Part shown: positions 44,250 to 53,000 of the stretch, in pieces | Layout of the letters: each line of letters begins with the position of its first letter | Position numbering within the stretch: position 1 is the first letter of the stretch | NCBI GenBank assembly: GCA_046704385.1 | Contig: JBJKSB010000101.1 | Span: 1-64,000, forward strand | From: GH45 sp046704385 | GTDB lineage: Bacteria; Bacteroidota; Bacteroidia; Bacteroidales; SZUA-534 | DNA: 64,000 nucleotides | Direction: 5' to 3' | Notes under the pieces: model-generated | Told to the model about the DNA's origin: nothing | Seen by the model: only the letters and a program-made list of their open reading frames with translations | Database searches by the model: none | Made by a program: the position numbers and the translations under genes

Positions 44250-45137
44250 ATGACAATTACTGAAAAGATAAAACAAGGCAGGATTTTGGTTTCAGACGGA
44301 GCCTGGGGTACCTTTTTACAGGCAAAGGGTTTAAAGCCTGGTGAATGCCCTGAGTTGTGGAATATTGACCGACCTGATGATGTTTTTGATATAGCCAAAA
44401 GTTACATTGATGCCGGGTCGGATATGATTGAGACCAACTCATTCGGTGGTAGTTACTTTAAGCTTAAGCCTTACGGACTGCAAGACAGGGCATTTGAGAT
44501 TAACAAAGCAGCAGCCGAAATATCGCGCAAAGCTGCGGGTCCTGACAAACATGTATTGGGTTCCATCGGTCCAACGGGCAAAATACTTTTAATGGGTGAT
44601 GTAACATACAACGATATGTATGAAGCCTTTAAAATTCAGGCACAAGGTCTTGAAGCGGGTGGAGCTGATGCGCTGGTTATTGAAACTATGAGCGATATTG
44701 AGGAAGCTGTGGCCGCGGTAAAAGCAGCGAGCGAAAATACAAATTGCGAAATTATCTGCACCATGACTTTTGAAAGGTCAGGGGATAAAGAATTTCATAC
44801 TATGATGGGGATTACACCAGCTGAAATGGTTAATCAAATTATTGACAGCGGTGCTTCCATTATTGGCGCTAATTGTGGAAATGGAATTCAGAATATGGTT
44901 CAGATTAGTGAACTTATCAGGGAAGTGAATTCCGAAATTCCTATTTTAATACATGCCAATGCCGGGGCACCAATATATAAAAACGGCGAAACAATTTTCC
45001 CGGAATCACCCGATGAGATGGCATCGTTTGTAAAAACACTAATTGATGCCGGGGCAAATATTATTGGGGGATGCTGCGGTACTACTCCCGAACATATTCA
45101 AAAAATAGTAAAAATAGCGAAAGAAATACAAAAATGA
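44250..45137 (+). CDS. Homocysteine S-methyltransferase domain protein (MetH module 1-like)
   Basis: Stand-alone equivalent of the homocysteine-binding module of methionine synthase. Zinc-binding cysteines: Cys209 (GANCGNG), Cys275 and Cys276 (GGCCGTTPEHI). Other motifs are LVSDGAWGTFLQAKGLKPGE, DMIETNSFGGSYFKLKPYGL and GSIGPTGKIL. Length 295 equals one module; the pterin, B12 and activation modules of MetH are absent. B12-binding and activation-like proteins are encoded separately 370 bp downstream, so the set resembles a methionine synthase in pieces, lacking a methyl-tetrahydrofolate module. Confidence 0.88.
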   Translation: MTITEKIKQGRILVSDGAWGTFLQAKGLKPGECPELWNIDRPDDVFDIAKSYIDAGSDMIETNSFGGSYFKLKPYGLQDRAFEINKAAAEISRKAAGPDKHVLGSIGPTGKILLMGDVTYNDMYEAFKIQAQGLEAGGADALVIETMSDIEEAVAAVKAASENTNCEIICTMTFERSGDKEFHTMMGITPAEMVNQIIDSGASIIGANCGNGIQNMVQISELIREVNSEIPILIHANAGAPIYKNGETIFPESPDEMASFVKTLIDAGANIIGGCCGTTPEHIQKIVKIAKEIQK

Positions 45138-45506
45138 CCCCCCTCCAATCGGGCATAATTGATAATTTTGCGGTTGATAGATACTCGTGTTATGACAAGT
45201 TTGATATTATGGAAATTCACTTTCCTGAACTCCCGGAGGAATGTCTCAAACCAGCTCTGCTGCTTAATTGAAACAGTATCTCCTTAAGTGCATTCTAAAC
45301 TAGAATCAGGTTCATTAAGTAACATTAGACTCATCGGATGACTAAGTTGCTGGTTTATAAATAAGTCATCCGATGAGTATTTAAACGGAACTTTATGAAC
45401 GTACTACTAGTTTCGGAAGGATTATTGGAGTGAATAAACCTGATTTTCATACTTAACCTGACACTATTAAATTGCAAAATAATTAGTCACTATTATAATA
45501 CATATT
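45138..45506. other. Intergenic region with complete 113-bp repeat
   Basis: A gap of 369 bp between the homocysteine methyltransferase and corrinoid protein genes. A complete 113-bp element occupies 45299-45411. A short ORF overlapping the gene end up to 45271 looks like a reading-frame shadow. No cobalamin riboswitch core was recognised. Confidence 0.55.
45299..45411 (+). repeat. 113-bp palindromic element, copy 3 (complete)
   Basis: The same 113-bp length as copies 2 and 4. It begins ACTAGAATCAGGTTC and ends GTACTACTAGT, with the 15-bp stem arms ACTCATCGGATGACT and AGTCATCCGATGAGT fully conserved. Only the termini and loop vary by a few bases. It splits the corrinoid gene cluster. Confidence 0.9.
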
Positions 45507-46181
45507 ATGAATACTGTTGAAATTTTAGATAAACTTTTAGAATGTGTTGAGTTTGGAAAAGTAAACCAGGCAGCACCTTTTCCACCTAATATGAAAGGCA
45601 TGGATGGAGCCGATGAATATACTCGTGTGGCCCTTGATGAAGGAATAAAGGCCGCCGAAATATTAAATACTGCTTTAATACCTGCTATGGATAAAGTGGG
45701 TCAGAAATTTTCAGAAAAAAAGATATTTGTTCCCCAGATGTTAATGTCGGCAAAGGCTATGAATGCAGCATTGGAGCATTTAAAACCTTTTTTTCAATCA
45801 GGCGAGGTTCAGCGTAAAGGTAAGTTCATTATTGGAACTGTAGCCGGCGATTTACATGATATCGGTAAAAACCTGGTAGCCATGATAGTGGAAGGTGCCG
45901 GCTGGGAAGTTATTGATCTGGGTGTGGATGTGAGTTCATCAAAGTTTATTCAGACTATTAAAGAAAATCCGGGAGCCGTAGTGGGCTTATCGGCATTATT
46001 GACCACAACCATGCAAAATATGAAAAGCATTGTAGCCGATATTCGAAAAGAGTCACCCAATACAAGTTTAATCATTGGTGGAGCTCCTATAAATGAGGAA
46101 TTCAGAGCTGAAATTGGAGCCGATAATTACTCAAAGGAACCCCAGGCAGCGGTTAAATATCTGAATTCGTTGGTAGCCTGA
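45507..46181 (+). CDS. Corrinoid (B12-binding) protein, MtaC/MtbC-like
   Basis: A methyl-carrier protein with an N-terminal helical cap (about 1-100, with NTALIPAMDKVGQKFSEKKI and VPQMLMSAKAMNAAL) and a cobalamin-binding Rossmann domain. The signature GDLHDIGKNLV supplies the lower axial ligand His117. Further motifs are GVDVSSSKFIQTI, GLSALLTTTMQNM and IIGGAPINEEF. Length 224 matches MtaC-type and MetH-derived carriers. The activation-like gene begins 1 bp after its stop, so the two are cotranscribed. It would shuttle the methyl group between the methyltransferases encoded nearby. Confidence 0.92.
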   Translation: MNTVEILDKLLECVEFGKVNQAAPFPPNMKGMDGADEYTRVALDEGIKAAEILNTALIPAMDKVGQKFSEKKIFVPQMLMSAKAMNAALEHLKPFFQSGEVQRKGKFIIGTVAGDLHDIGKNLVAMIVEGAGWEVIDLGVDVSSSKFIQTIKENPGAVVGLSALLTTTMQNMKSIVADIRKESPNTSLIIGGAPINEEFRAEIGADNYSKEPQAAVKYLNSLVA

Positions 46182-46182
46182 T

Positions 46183-46872
46183 ATGAGTGTGGGAAAAACC
46201 CTGGTAATTAATTCAGCGGAATTGAATATTAAGGTCGGAAATATTCTGAAAAGCCTTGATGTACCTGAAGAAAATGCTGACGATTTTACCTTAGGGCTGA
46301 TTGAGGAATTAAGTCGTGAATGCCTGAGGCTGGTCAAGCCGCAATCAAAGTATATTTTGCTTGAAAATCCTGAATTCGTAAGTAAAACCGAAATGCGAGT
46401 TTGGGACGAAATTTTTAACTTGGATAAAATCGTACTGAACGCCTTAAAAAAAAGTAGTCATATCGTATTTTTTGTGGCTACCGCAGGTGATGAAATTGAA
46501 AGCCTCTCGAAGAAGTTAATTGCCGAAAAACAAACCCTTGAAGGATTAATTGTAGATTTAACAGGTTCGGAAATTGCTGAAAATATTGCCGAAATTACAC
46601 ACCGTAAAATTGAGGCTGATATGTTAAACCTTGGGTTTAATGCAACAAACCGGTATAGTCCGGGTTATTGCAACTGGCCGGTCTCCGATCAAAAAAAGCT
46701 TTTTAAACTGGTATTACCTGATATTATTGGTGTTTCACTAAGTGAAAGTTCGCTTATGCATCCTATTAAATCTGTAAGTGGAATTATTGGAGTTGGTATC
46801 AATGTTAAGCATCGGGAGTATACCTGTAAAAAATGTGATGCAGGTTTTTGCATTTACCGCGACAAGGATTGA
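46183..46872 (+). CDS. MetH activation-domain-like protein
   Basis: A 229-residue protein resembling the C-terminal activation (AdoMet-binding) domain of cobalamin-dependent methionine synthase. The hallmark is RYSPGYCNWPVSDQKKLFKL, corresponding to the R-x-SPGY-x-x-WP motif that contacts AdoMet. The C-terminus ends with a cysteine cluster (YTCKKCDAGFCIYR) that MetH lacks and which may bind metal. It is 1 bp downstream of the corrinoid protein gene. Likely role: reductive reactivation of the oxidised cobalt of that protein; the electron donor is unknown. Confidence 0.85.
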   Translation: MSVGKTLVINSAELNIKVGNILKSLDVPEENADDFTLGLIEELSRECLRLVKPQSKYILLENPEFVSKTEMRVWDEIFNLDKIVLNALKKSSHIVFFVATAGDEIESLSKKLIAEKQTLEGLIVDLTGSEIAENIAEITHRKIEADMLNLGFNATNRYSPGYCNWPVSDQKKLFKLVLPDIIGVSLSESSLMHPIKSVSGIIGVGINVKHREYTCKKCDAGFCIYRDKD

Positions 46873-47221
46873 TCTAGCATTGCGATAACCAAATGATAGA
46901 CTGGAAAGTAAGTTTATTATAGTTTGCCGTAGGCTAAAGCCAACGGGTTATTTAACTACTACCAATTTTAGGGCTTAAGCCCGGATTTGATATTAATAAG
47001 TTTCAAACCTCAGCTAAAGCAGACGATAAAAATCCTATATTTTGAACTTAAGCATGTGGGAATTAATAATCAATTATATAACCCGCTTATTAAATCTAAT
47101 TTGCTAAATTTAAACTAGTTGCGAGTTTATAAAGTTCTGTTTAAATACTCATCGGATGACTTATTTGTAAACAAGTTGCTTAGTCGTCCGATGAGTCTTA
47201 TGTTACTTAATGAACCTTCTA
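46873..47221. other. Intergenic region with palindromic repeats
   Basis: A gap of 349 bp holding two short GC-rich palindromes near 46927-46982 and a complete 113-bp element at 47114-47226. No ORF or RNA gene is apparent. Confidence 0.55.
46927..46982. repeat. Two short palindromes (GGCTAAAGCC type)
   Basis: CCGTAGGCTAAAGCCAACGG (46927-46946) is a near-perfect palindrome, and GGGCTTAAGCCC (46971-46982) is a perfect one. Both follow the B12-activation gene and may serve as its terminator region. Their word type is common between Bacteroidota genes. Confidence 0.6.
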
Positions 47222-47226
47222 CTAGT
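47114..47226 (-). repeat. 113-bp palindromic element, copy 4 (complete, inverted)
   Basis: It begins ACTAGT (47114-47119) and ends ACTAGT (47221-47226), again exactly 113 bp, in opposite orientation to copies 2 and 3. One stem arm carries a single change (AGTCGTCCGATGAGT). The terminal CTA at 47222-47224 is the complement of the TAG stop of the thymidylate-synthase-family gene, so the element abuts that gene with no spacer. Confidence 0.9.
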
Positions 47227-48109
47227 GACTGCTGTCGTATCTTTCAATTTTTTCAAGAATTCCTGGTTCCGCACTTTCGTACATATCCCTAATAAAATCA
47301 TCATTAAAATTCATGGTTCGTTCGGCCATATCCATTTCAGCAATGCGATCAAACAACATTTCTTTTGCTGAGGCAATATCGCGGCCATAAATATGATATG
47401 AGTCCGCCTGCCAGTTTAAGCGCCCAAGTTTAACTACTTTACCCGTACGTACTGCAACTTCGGCGGCAATCACCTCTTTATTGAACTGAATAAAACCGAA
47501 GATATTCATAAAACTCGCACCCCATGCATCATTACTCCGGAAGCGGATATTCGAATTTAACCAGTAAATGCCTTCTTCATCTTCAAGTATGCGGTACCAT
47601 AACGACTGAAGGCACGGCGGATCATAACATTCAAGGTCAAGATCAGGCATCCATGTAATCATCTGTGCCTGTCGGGTATACGGTTGCTTGCAAAGCTTGT
47701 CAATTACTCCTTCAATTTGGTCTATTCTAAACGGGCCGACTTTCTCTGAAATTCCGTCAACCAATTCCTGATGTATGCCGTAATTTTGAAGCCTTCCGTG
47801 ATACGTATACTCCCATCGGGTATCCTTTTCATCGTTAGTGTTACGAACCCAATGGTCTTTAAATCCTTTTAATTCAAGTACATATTCTTTCAGGTTTTCA
47901 ATACCTCCCGGAAATGCCATATGGATCATGGGATCGGTTTCAGGTTCTAATATGGTAATATTAGCTGTGCAATCAAGACTTAATGGGTCGCCCGGTTTGT
48001 CGTACTGGGTTTTAAACTGGGTTCCGTTTTTGTAAAGTTGAACTATAGCATGTTCATAGGCTTCAGCCAGGGTTTTCTCAGTTACTGTTATTACTGGAAT
48101 ATTCAGCAT
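47222..48109 (-). CDS. Thymidylate synthase-family protein
   Basis: The fold is that of ThyA or dCMP/dUMP hydroxymethylase, closest in style to archaeal-type thymidylate synthases. Key residues: a nucleophile Cys166 (DPPCLQSLWYRI), YTRQAQMITW before it, the phosphate/base loop FRSNDAWGASFMNIFG, and SYHIYGRD near the C-terminus. In the aligned loop Asn202 occupies the position of the Asn that selects dUMP in ThyA (Asp in dCMP hydroxymethylases), which favours uracil-type substrates. Length 295. It is not obviously linked to a dihydrofolate reductase gene here. The stop codon lies within the terminal bases of a 113-bp repeat. Confidence 0.75.
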   Translation of the reverse strand: MLNIPVITVTEKTLAEAYEHAIVQLYKNGTQFKTQYDKPGDPLSLDCTANITILEPETDPMIHMAFPGGIENLKEYVLELKGFKDHWVRNTNDEKDTRWEYTYHGRLQNYGIHQELVDGISEKVGPFRIDQIEGVIDKLCKQPYTRQAQMITWMPDLDLECYDPPCLQSLWYRILEDEEGIYWLNSNIRFRSNDAWGASFMNIFGFIQFNKEVIAAEVAVRTGKVVKLGRLNWQADSYHIYGRDIASAKEMLFDRIAEMDMAERTMNFNDDFIRDMYESAEPGILEKIERYDSSH

Positions 48110-48223
48110 TTTTTCTTTTTTTTATTTGTATTAGCAAATTCTTACCGGACAATTTAAAAAATTAAACCTTAAATGAGAGAGGTAAGAATCACCTTTTACT
48201 AACACTTTATTAACCTATTAATT

Positions 48224-48239
48224 ATCGGAGTGCGACTTT
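48224..48239 (+). repeat. Half copy of the CGGAGTGCGACT palindrome
   Basis: TCGGAGTGCGACTTTG matches the left arm of the units at 32612 and 49835, but the right arm is missing. It lies between the thymidylate-synthase-like gene and the outer-membrane protein gene, a 232-bp gap with nothing else evident. Confidence 0.6.
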
Positions 48240-48341
48240 GACCTAATACACGAACCTGAATGATTGATTGTCATTTCGATCGAAGAGAGAATTATTCTTT
48301 AAACCGGTCACTCAGTGAGTAATGATTTTTAAATAACCGGG

Positions 48342-49619
48342 TTAAAATCCGAGACCCAAATGAACAGAAAGGCAATTAGTCTGGTATTTATGGCTGCGGG
48401 TTTTTTTATACGCCGTATTAAATGTCAACCGGTTATCGCTTACATCTTCAAGCATTAAATCGTTAAAAAACTGATACCGAAAATTAATAAATGCTGATAA
48501 TTTGGAATTTAGCTTGTAGCTTGACCCCAGATCAACCAACCAACCGCCGTTGCGAAATTTGTAGTTGGTCGATTCCAGGTCGCCAAAATCCTGAACCCCG
48601 TCATTTCTTAAATATCTGCCCTGGTATGTTATAGCCGATTTAAATATATAGCTGAACTCTTTTCCGGCATCAATATTATATGAAAATTTTTTCTGCTGAA
48701 TTTTGTATTTAAGTAACAAGGGCACACCAAACGATTTATTTTCAATATTAAGATTTTCAATAATATATGGTTGATCAGAAAAAACCTGGTTATAGTCAGT
48801 GCTTTTTAAATTAAATTCAATTTGAAACGAAAAGGTATTGCTGATTAAAGTCAGAGGTATATTATGGTAAATTCCCAGCATAAAACTATGGGCTACAGTT
48901 GATTCAATAAGGTATTCGGGAACCCGGGCTTTCGAAATTTGTACACCGGTATAAAATCCTGTGGTTGGTTTTATCGCTCTTAAATCCTTTTCATAGTTAA
49001 GACAATTTGTATTCGGGCATGAATTTTTATTATATTCTTTTACCAAATCCATCATTGGCTTTTGCTTGTATTCCAACTCGTAAATTTTCCTCCTTAAAGT
49101 CCCGTCATCTTCAAAAATGCTTAACAGGGAATCTTTATAAGCAAATGAATGTATAATATATCGTTTGTTGTAAAATTCCGATCCGTTAGCTTCAGGTGGT
49201 AATATGGTTATCTGATCGTTTAATAAGCCAATTACCCTGCCATCGGATTTTTTAAGATAGTACAGTGCCTCATTGTTTTTCCAGTAATAATACAATGAAA
49301 TATTTCCGTCAACCAAAACTTCGGCAAATCGGGGTTGATAAGTTCCGTTTATTAAAACCTGCTGTGAGCTGTAATACTTGCCGCCTGTAAACTTGTATGC
49401 TTTGATTTCGCCCGGTTTAAAATATTTTGGTTTGCTTTTGCGATTCGCTTTGTATTTACACAGGTTTGAATTTTTAATTTCTCCACCATCCCTGATGAAA
49501 CCATTTATGGTATCATTTTTAAGGGTAACAATTTTCCCTTCCTTATAGTAGGTCTGGGCTTCCGATTGTATTGTTAAAAACAAGGCAAACAGGAATAAAT
49601 AGAAGTTAGTTTTATTCAT
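48342..49619 (-). CDS. Outer-membrane beta-barrel protein, uncharacterised
   Basis: A 425-residue exported protein. A signal peptide (FYLFLFALFLTIQSEAQ) is followed by a beta-rich N-terminal domain with KEGKIVTLKNDTINGFIRDG and FKPGEIKAYKFTGGKYYSSQ, then from about residue 215 a barrel of alternating strands with porin-like turns (GFYTGVQISKARVPEYLIES, FSYNIDAGKEFSYIF), ending in a terminal aromatic (VHLGLGF). No enzyme motif was recognised. It is transcribed alone on the minus strand, 232 bp from the next gene. Confidence 0.75.
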   Translation of the reverse strand: MNKTNFYLFLFALFLTIQSEAQTYYKEGKIVTLKNDTINGFIRDGGEIKNSNLCKYKANRKSKPKYFKPGEIKAYKFTGGKYYSSQQVLINGTYQPRFAEVLVDGNISLYYYWKNNEALYYLKKSDGRVIGLLNDQITILPPEANGSEFYNKRYIIHSFAYKDSLLSIFEDDGTLRRKIYELEYKQKPMMDLVKEYNKNSCPNTNCLNYEKDLRAIKPTTGFYTGVQISKARVPEYLIESTVAHSFMLGIYHNIPLTLISNTFSFQIEFNLKSTDYNQVFSDQPYIIENLNIENKSFGVPLLLKYKIQQKKFSYNIDAGKEFSYIFKSAITYQGRYLRNDGVQDFGDLESTNYKFRNGGWLVDLGSSYKLNSKLSAFINFRYQFFNDLMLEDVSDNRLTFNTAYKKTRSHKYQTNCLSVHLGLGF

Positions 49620-49994
49620 TTTTAATGGTTTTTAAGAGTAAGTATATAACAAAAATACAATTATAGAATTACTACGATCGCAGCGTAATATGCAACAATT
49701 TAATAAAAATAAATAGGATTTAAAATATTGAAACTTCGTGGCTAAAAGTATATTCGATTTTAATTAGTACTTATATTGCTTGATCCCCAGCACCTTAATT
49801 TAATATTTAGCCAATATAATATTTTGGGTGTAAAATCGGAGTGCGACTTCGAGTCGCGCCCCGATTGGGTTTAGAGTAACGCAAAACTTCATCCTTGACT
49901 TGACTCTAGCAGAATGTTCATTAAGTGACATAAAACTCATCGGATTACTAAAATGCTGGTTTATAAATAAGTCATCCCATGAGTTTTAAATAGG
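49620..49994. other. Intergenic region with two repeat types
   Basis: A gap of 375 bp upstream of the outer-membrane protein gene and downstream of the leucine-rich-repeat gene. It holds a CGGAGTGCGACT palindrome (49835-49865) and most of degenerate 113-bp copy 5 (from 49905). Nothing else is recognisable. Confidence 0.55.
49835..49865. repeat. CGGAGTGCGACT palindrome, copy 2
   Basis: ATCGGAGTGCGACTT and GAGTCGCGCCCCGAT form an imperfect hairpin, with four bases more similarity at the tips than the copy at 32612. The same unit appears in two distant gaps, which supports an interspersed family. Confidence 0.7.
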
Positions 49995-50010
49995 CTATTT
50001 TTTAATGAAC
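49905..50010 (+). repeat. 113-bp palindromic element, copy 5 (degenerate)
   Basis: It starts at TCTAGCAGAATGTTCATTAAG and keeps the loop (GGTTTATAAATAAG) and both stem arms with single changes (ACTCATCGGATTACT, AGTCATCCCATGAGT). The right end TTAATGAAC runs into the last codons of the leucine-rich-repeat protein, whose terminal KKFIKK is encoded within it. The terminal ACTAGT is lost. Confidence 0.7.
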
Positions 50011-53000
50011 TTTTTATTCATTATCATCTGACCATTTTTATCAGTTGCCTGGATGAGATATATACCTGTTTTGAAATCCGATAAATTGATTTTAGTATTA
50101 TTTATTTGGTCTTCTTTTGTAAATACTTTTAAACCATTTAAATTGAAAAAACTAATGTTGATTTCTTCTTCGGTATCACCTTTAATAAATAAAAATTGGC
50201 TGACAGGATTAGGATATATTGATAATGTTGTTTTTGGAACATAGTTATTAACCCCATTTACTTTCACCAGTTCATACCAGGTGTTAAAATCAGTAATTAT
50301 GTCACCATTGTGATATACATTATCATTTTGATCTATCCAATCATTACTATATGGATTGTTGGGCAAATTGAGTTGTGACAGGTTGTTATCACTAAAAGCA
50401 TATACGCCTAAATACCTGAGGCTGTCGGGTAGTACCGCACTAGAGATTTTATTATCAGCAAAAGCCGAGCTGTTTATGCATTTAACTCCGACCGGTATTT
50501 CAATATTCTCAATTTGATTCCAACCAAAAGCATTAATACCAATAGTATCCATTGTTTTCGGCAAATCAACTCCAACGAGGTATTTGCCATTAAATGACTG
50601 AAAAATACCTTCTGCATATGGACCATCACTGTTCTCTTTCCATATTTCGCCAATACTTACCACTTGTTGCCCATCCAGGGTATCAGGAATTACAATATAA
50701 TGCGATCGGTAATCATATGTGCTGGCAGTTATTACACCCTTGGTAACCACAACATCATCATCCGTTAAAGTGTATTTGATTAAAGCAGTATAACTGTTCC
50801 AAAGACTGCTAACAACATCGCCTCCATTAAAATGGTTAGGTTGTTCGTTATCATCGTACCAGTAAACAAAGTCATCGGTAGCAGGGTTAGGCAAGTTAAA
50901 CTGTGTAAGCTTACAATCAACAAATGCCCCTGAACCGATAAAGGTCACGCTGTCAGGAATATCAACTGTAGTAAGCTGATTTCCCTGAAAAGCTGTGTTA
51001 TTAATGTATCTTAAACCTTCCGGAAGTACAATTTCGTCTATTCGATTCCATTCGAATGCTGCTTGTCCAATAGTGTCGAGCGATTCGGGTAAATCAACTC
51101 CAACAAGGTAATTATCACCAAAAGATTGGAAAATACCTTCCGCATATGGGCCATCGCTGTTCTCTTTCCATAATTCGCCAATACTTACCACTTGTTGCCC
51201 ATCAAGGGTATCCGGAATTACAATATAACGCGATCTGTAATCATAAGTACTGGCGGTTATTACACCGTTAGTTACCACTACATCTGAATCAGTTAAGGTG
51301 TATTTTATTAATGCCGTGTATGAAGGCGAAAAATCAGTAATGATATCTCCACCTTTATAACGTGTTTGTGGGTCGAAATTATCGTACCAGTATATAAAAT
51401 CGCTGGTTTCCGGTGTTGGCAGTACAATTGAGTCAAGCGGGCAATCTTTAAATGCTCCTTCACCAATGTATGTGACAGTGTTGGGTAAGTTTACCGCGGT
51501 TAACAAATTGCTTTGAAATGCACTGCCTTTTATCGCTTTTAATCCTGCCGGAAAGTTAATTTCTGTAAGGTCGTTCCAAATAAAAGCTGAAGAACCAATA
51601 GAATCAAGAGTTGAGGGCAAATCTACTCCTATGAGTTTCTTGGCGCCATCGGTTTCGAACATGCCTCTAATGTGCGATCCATTTTCATCGGGAACCCAAT
51701 TTTCACGTATCGATTTTACTGCCTGACCATCTAAAGTATCCGGAATTACCAAATACCTCGATTGGAAATGGAAAGTTGTACTTATCATAGCTTCGTTTTC
51801 CATCACAACATCATCATCGGTTAGCGTGTATTTATTAAGTGCTGTATAATCCGTCCAAAGATCAGTCACGGTATCCCCGCCATTATAATGATTTTCTGGG
51901 TTATTTGAATCATACCAGTATAAAAAGTCATCATTGTCAGGATCAGGTAGTTCAAATTCGGTCATGTCACATTCGGCAAATGCAGCATTTCCAATATAAC
52001 TTACACTTACCGGTACGGTGACGTTACTTACCTGGTTGGCCCGAAAAGCATCGCTTTCAATAAATTTCACACCAAGAGGAATGTTTAATATTTCAATTTG
52101 GTTCCAGCCAAAGGCTGATTTACCAACGGTATCCATGGTCGATGGTAAATCGACACCAATTAAATGATTATCCTGGAACATACCTTTTTGATATGGGCCA
52201 TCTGCACTTTGTGCCCATGTTTCGGATATGCTTCGAACCGGCTGATCGTCCAACGTATCAGGTATTACAATATAAGCCGAGTGGTTATCATAACTGGTAC
52301 TGGTAATCACTCCATTTTCAACTACTACATCATCATCGGTTAAAGTATATTTAATTAAAGCCGTATAACTTTTATACAAATCAGTTACGATTTGTCCGGC
52401 CTGGTAATGAACAATTGGATTCTGGTTGTCGTACCAAAACAGAAAATTATTGCTTTGGGGCGTTGGTAAAGTTATTTCTGTGAGTGTATTATTTACAAAA
52501 GCACCTTCACCAATATTCACCACACTGTTGGGAATTGATAGAGTACTTAAATGATTCCAGTTGAAAGCCCATCGGTTAATTGAAGTAATATTTTCAGGTA
52601 TTTCAAGCTGGGTAATGTTGCAGCCATCGAATGCATTATCATAAATGGTTTTAACTTTTGGGCCTATAAAATCAATTATCTGTTGGTTCCCACCGTACGA
52701 ACCAATTATGGTACTATCGGTTGCTCCGTTTGCATCTACAAAATAGAAAATACCGTCAAAAGTTTTACCATTTAATTTTTGTAAACGGTTGCTATTAAAT
52801 ACAGCTAGTTTTGTGGGTATACTGTCCGGTAAAGTAAGGCTGTCGAGAAAATTGTTCTGAAAAGCCCAGTTATCGATGAATTTAACACCAGCAGGTATAT
52901 TTACGTAGCTAAGTTTGTTTCCTGCAAAAGTGTACTCGCCAATTGTGTCGAGGGTAGCCGGTAATTCAATTTCCAAAAGCCCTTTATTATTAAACATGCC

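Noticed and set aside
45071..45271. ORF of 66 residues after the homocysteine methyltransferase gene
   Set aside because: It begins inside the upstream gene in another frame, has no recognisable features and is not conserved-looking.
44165..45506. Cobalamin riboswitch near the corrinoid genes
   Set aside because: No B12-box-like conserved core was found in the 85-bp divergent gap or the 369-bp gap; the latter is mainly the 113-bp repeat.
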